Assembly (NCBI RefSeq): GCF_036711975.1
Contig: NC_091967.1
Coordinates: 13,826,001-13,890,000 of the forward strand
Length of the DNA: 64,000 nucleotides
Direction of reading: 5' to 3'
Source of the DNA: Onthophagus taurus
Taxonomy: Eukaryota; Arthropoda; Insecta; Coleoptera; Scarabaeidae
Positions 59,245-64,000 of the stretch are shown one piece after another. Every line of letters starts with the position of its first letter. Position 1 is the first letter of the stretch. Under the pieces are notes generated by a model. The model worked only from the letters and a program-made list of their open reading frames with translations. It did no database searches and was not told the DNA's origin. The position numbers and the translations under genes were made by a program.

Positions 59245-64000
<4,756 letters not shown>

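Overview
This window is eukaryotic nuclear DNA, almost certainly from an insect. It is AT-rich, genes have short introns (about 45-65 bp) with GT-AG borders mixed with a few kilobase-scale introns, and the recognisable proteins include the mechanoreceptor channel NompC and the tyrosine kinase Ack. A beetle is my guess, but nothing here proves the order. Spaces between genes are full of decayed transposons, foldback elements, LINE pieces and tandem repeats. I saw no tRNA, rRNA or CRISPR.

Layout. 1-3320 (minus): the first three coding exons of nompC (TRPN). 4085-6108: a satellite of about 183-bp units ordered in three alternating subtypes. 6782-8780 (plus): a complete six-exon mitochondrial-type acyl-CoA synthetase (ACSF2-like). 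8861-10077: a nested foldback transposon, followed by LINE debris. 11470-11881 (plus): a three-exon acylphosphatase-like gene. 12053-27046 (minus): three tandem paralogues of phosphoglucomutase-2/phosphopentomutase, each with four exons and identical intron phases, with 5.9 kb of foldback and Penelope-like repeats between the first two. About 27.1-32.5 kb: mostly non-coding sequence, with a duplicated motif, a LINE tail and a 132-bp tandem repeat. 32.5-41.7 kb (plus): an orphan Tyr/Ser-rich protein gene with a probable remote 5' UTR exon. 44376-48799 (minus): a five-exon coiled-coil protein whose large intron hosts a mariner element and a LINE piece. 49718-54010 (plus): a 1430-codon, single-exon C2H2/PHD zinc-finger nuclear protein, head to head with the coiled-coil gene. 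59245-63644 (minus, running off the right side): Ack kinase with kinase, SH3, CRIB and UBA regions.

The most unusual content is the phosphoglucomutase-2-like cluster. All three copies have intact reading frames of 649-692 residues and conserved splicing, yet all have lost the catalytic phosphoserine loop (TASHNPK is read as SGGxCPK) and the third aspartate of the metal loop (DPDADR is read as DPDGCR). The N-terminal GTAGLR motif and the C-terminal phosphate-binding loop are also altered. Two copies carry a paired-cysteine insertion, one an acidic insertion, and all three share a 13-bp palindrome about 62-71 bp upstream of the start codon. This looks like an expanded family of maintained pseudoenzymes. 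The neighbouring acylphosphatase-like gene also lacks its catalytic arginine.
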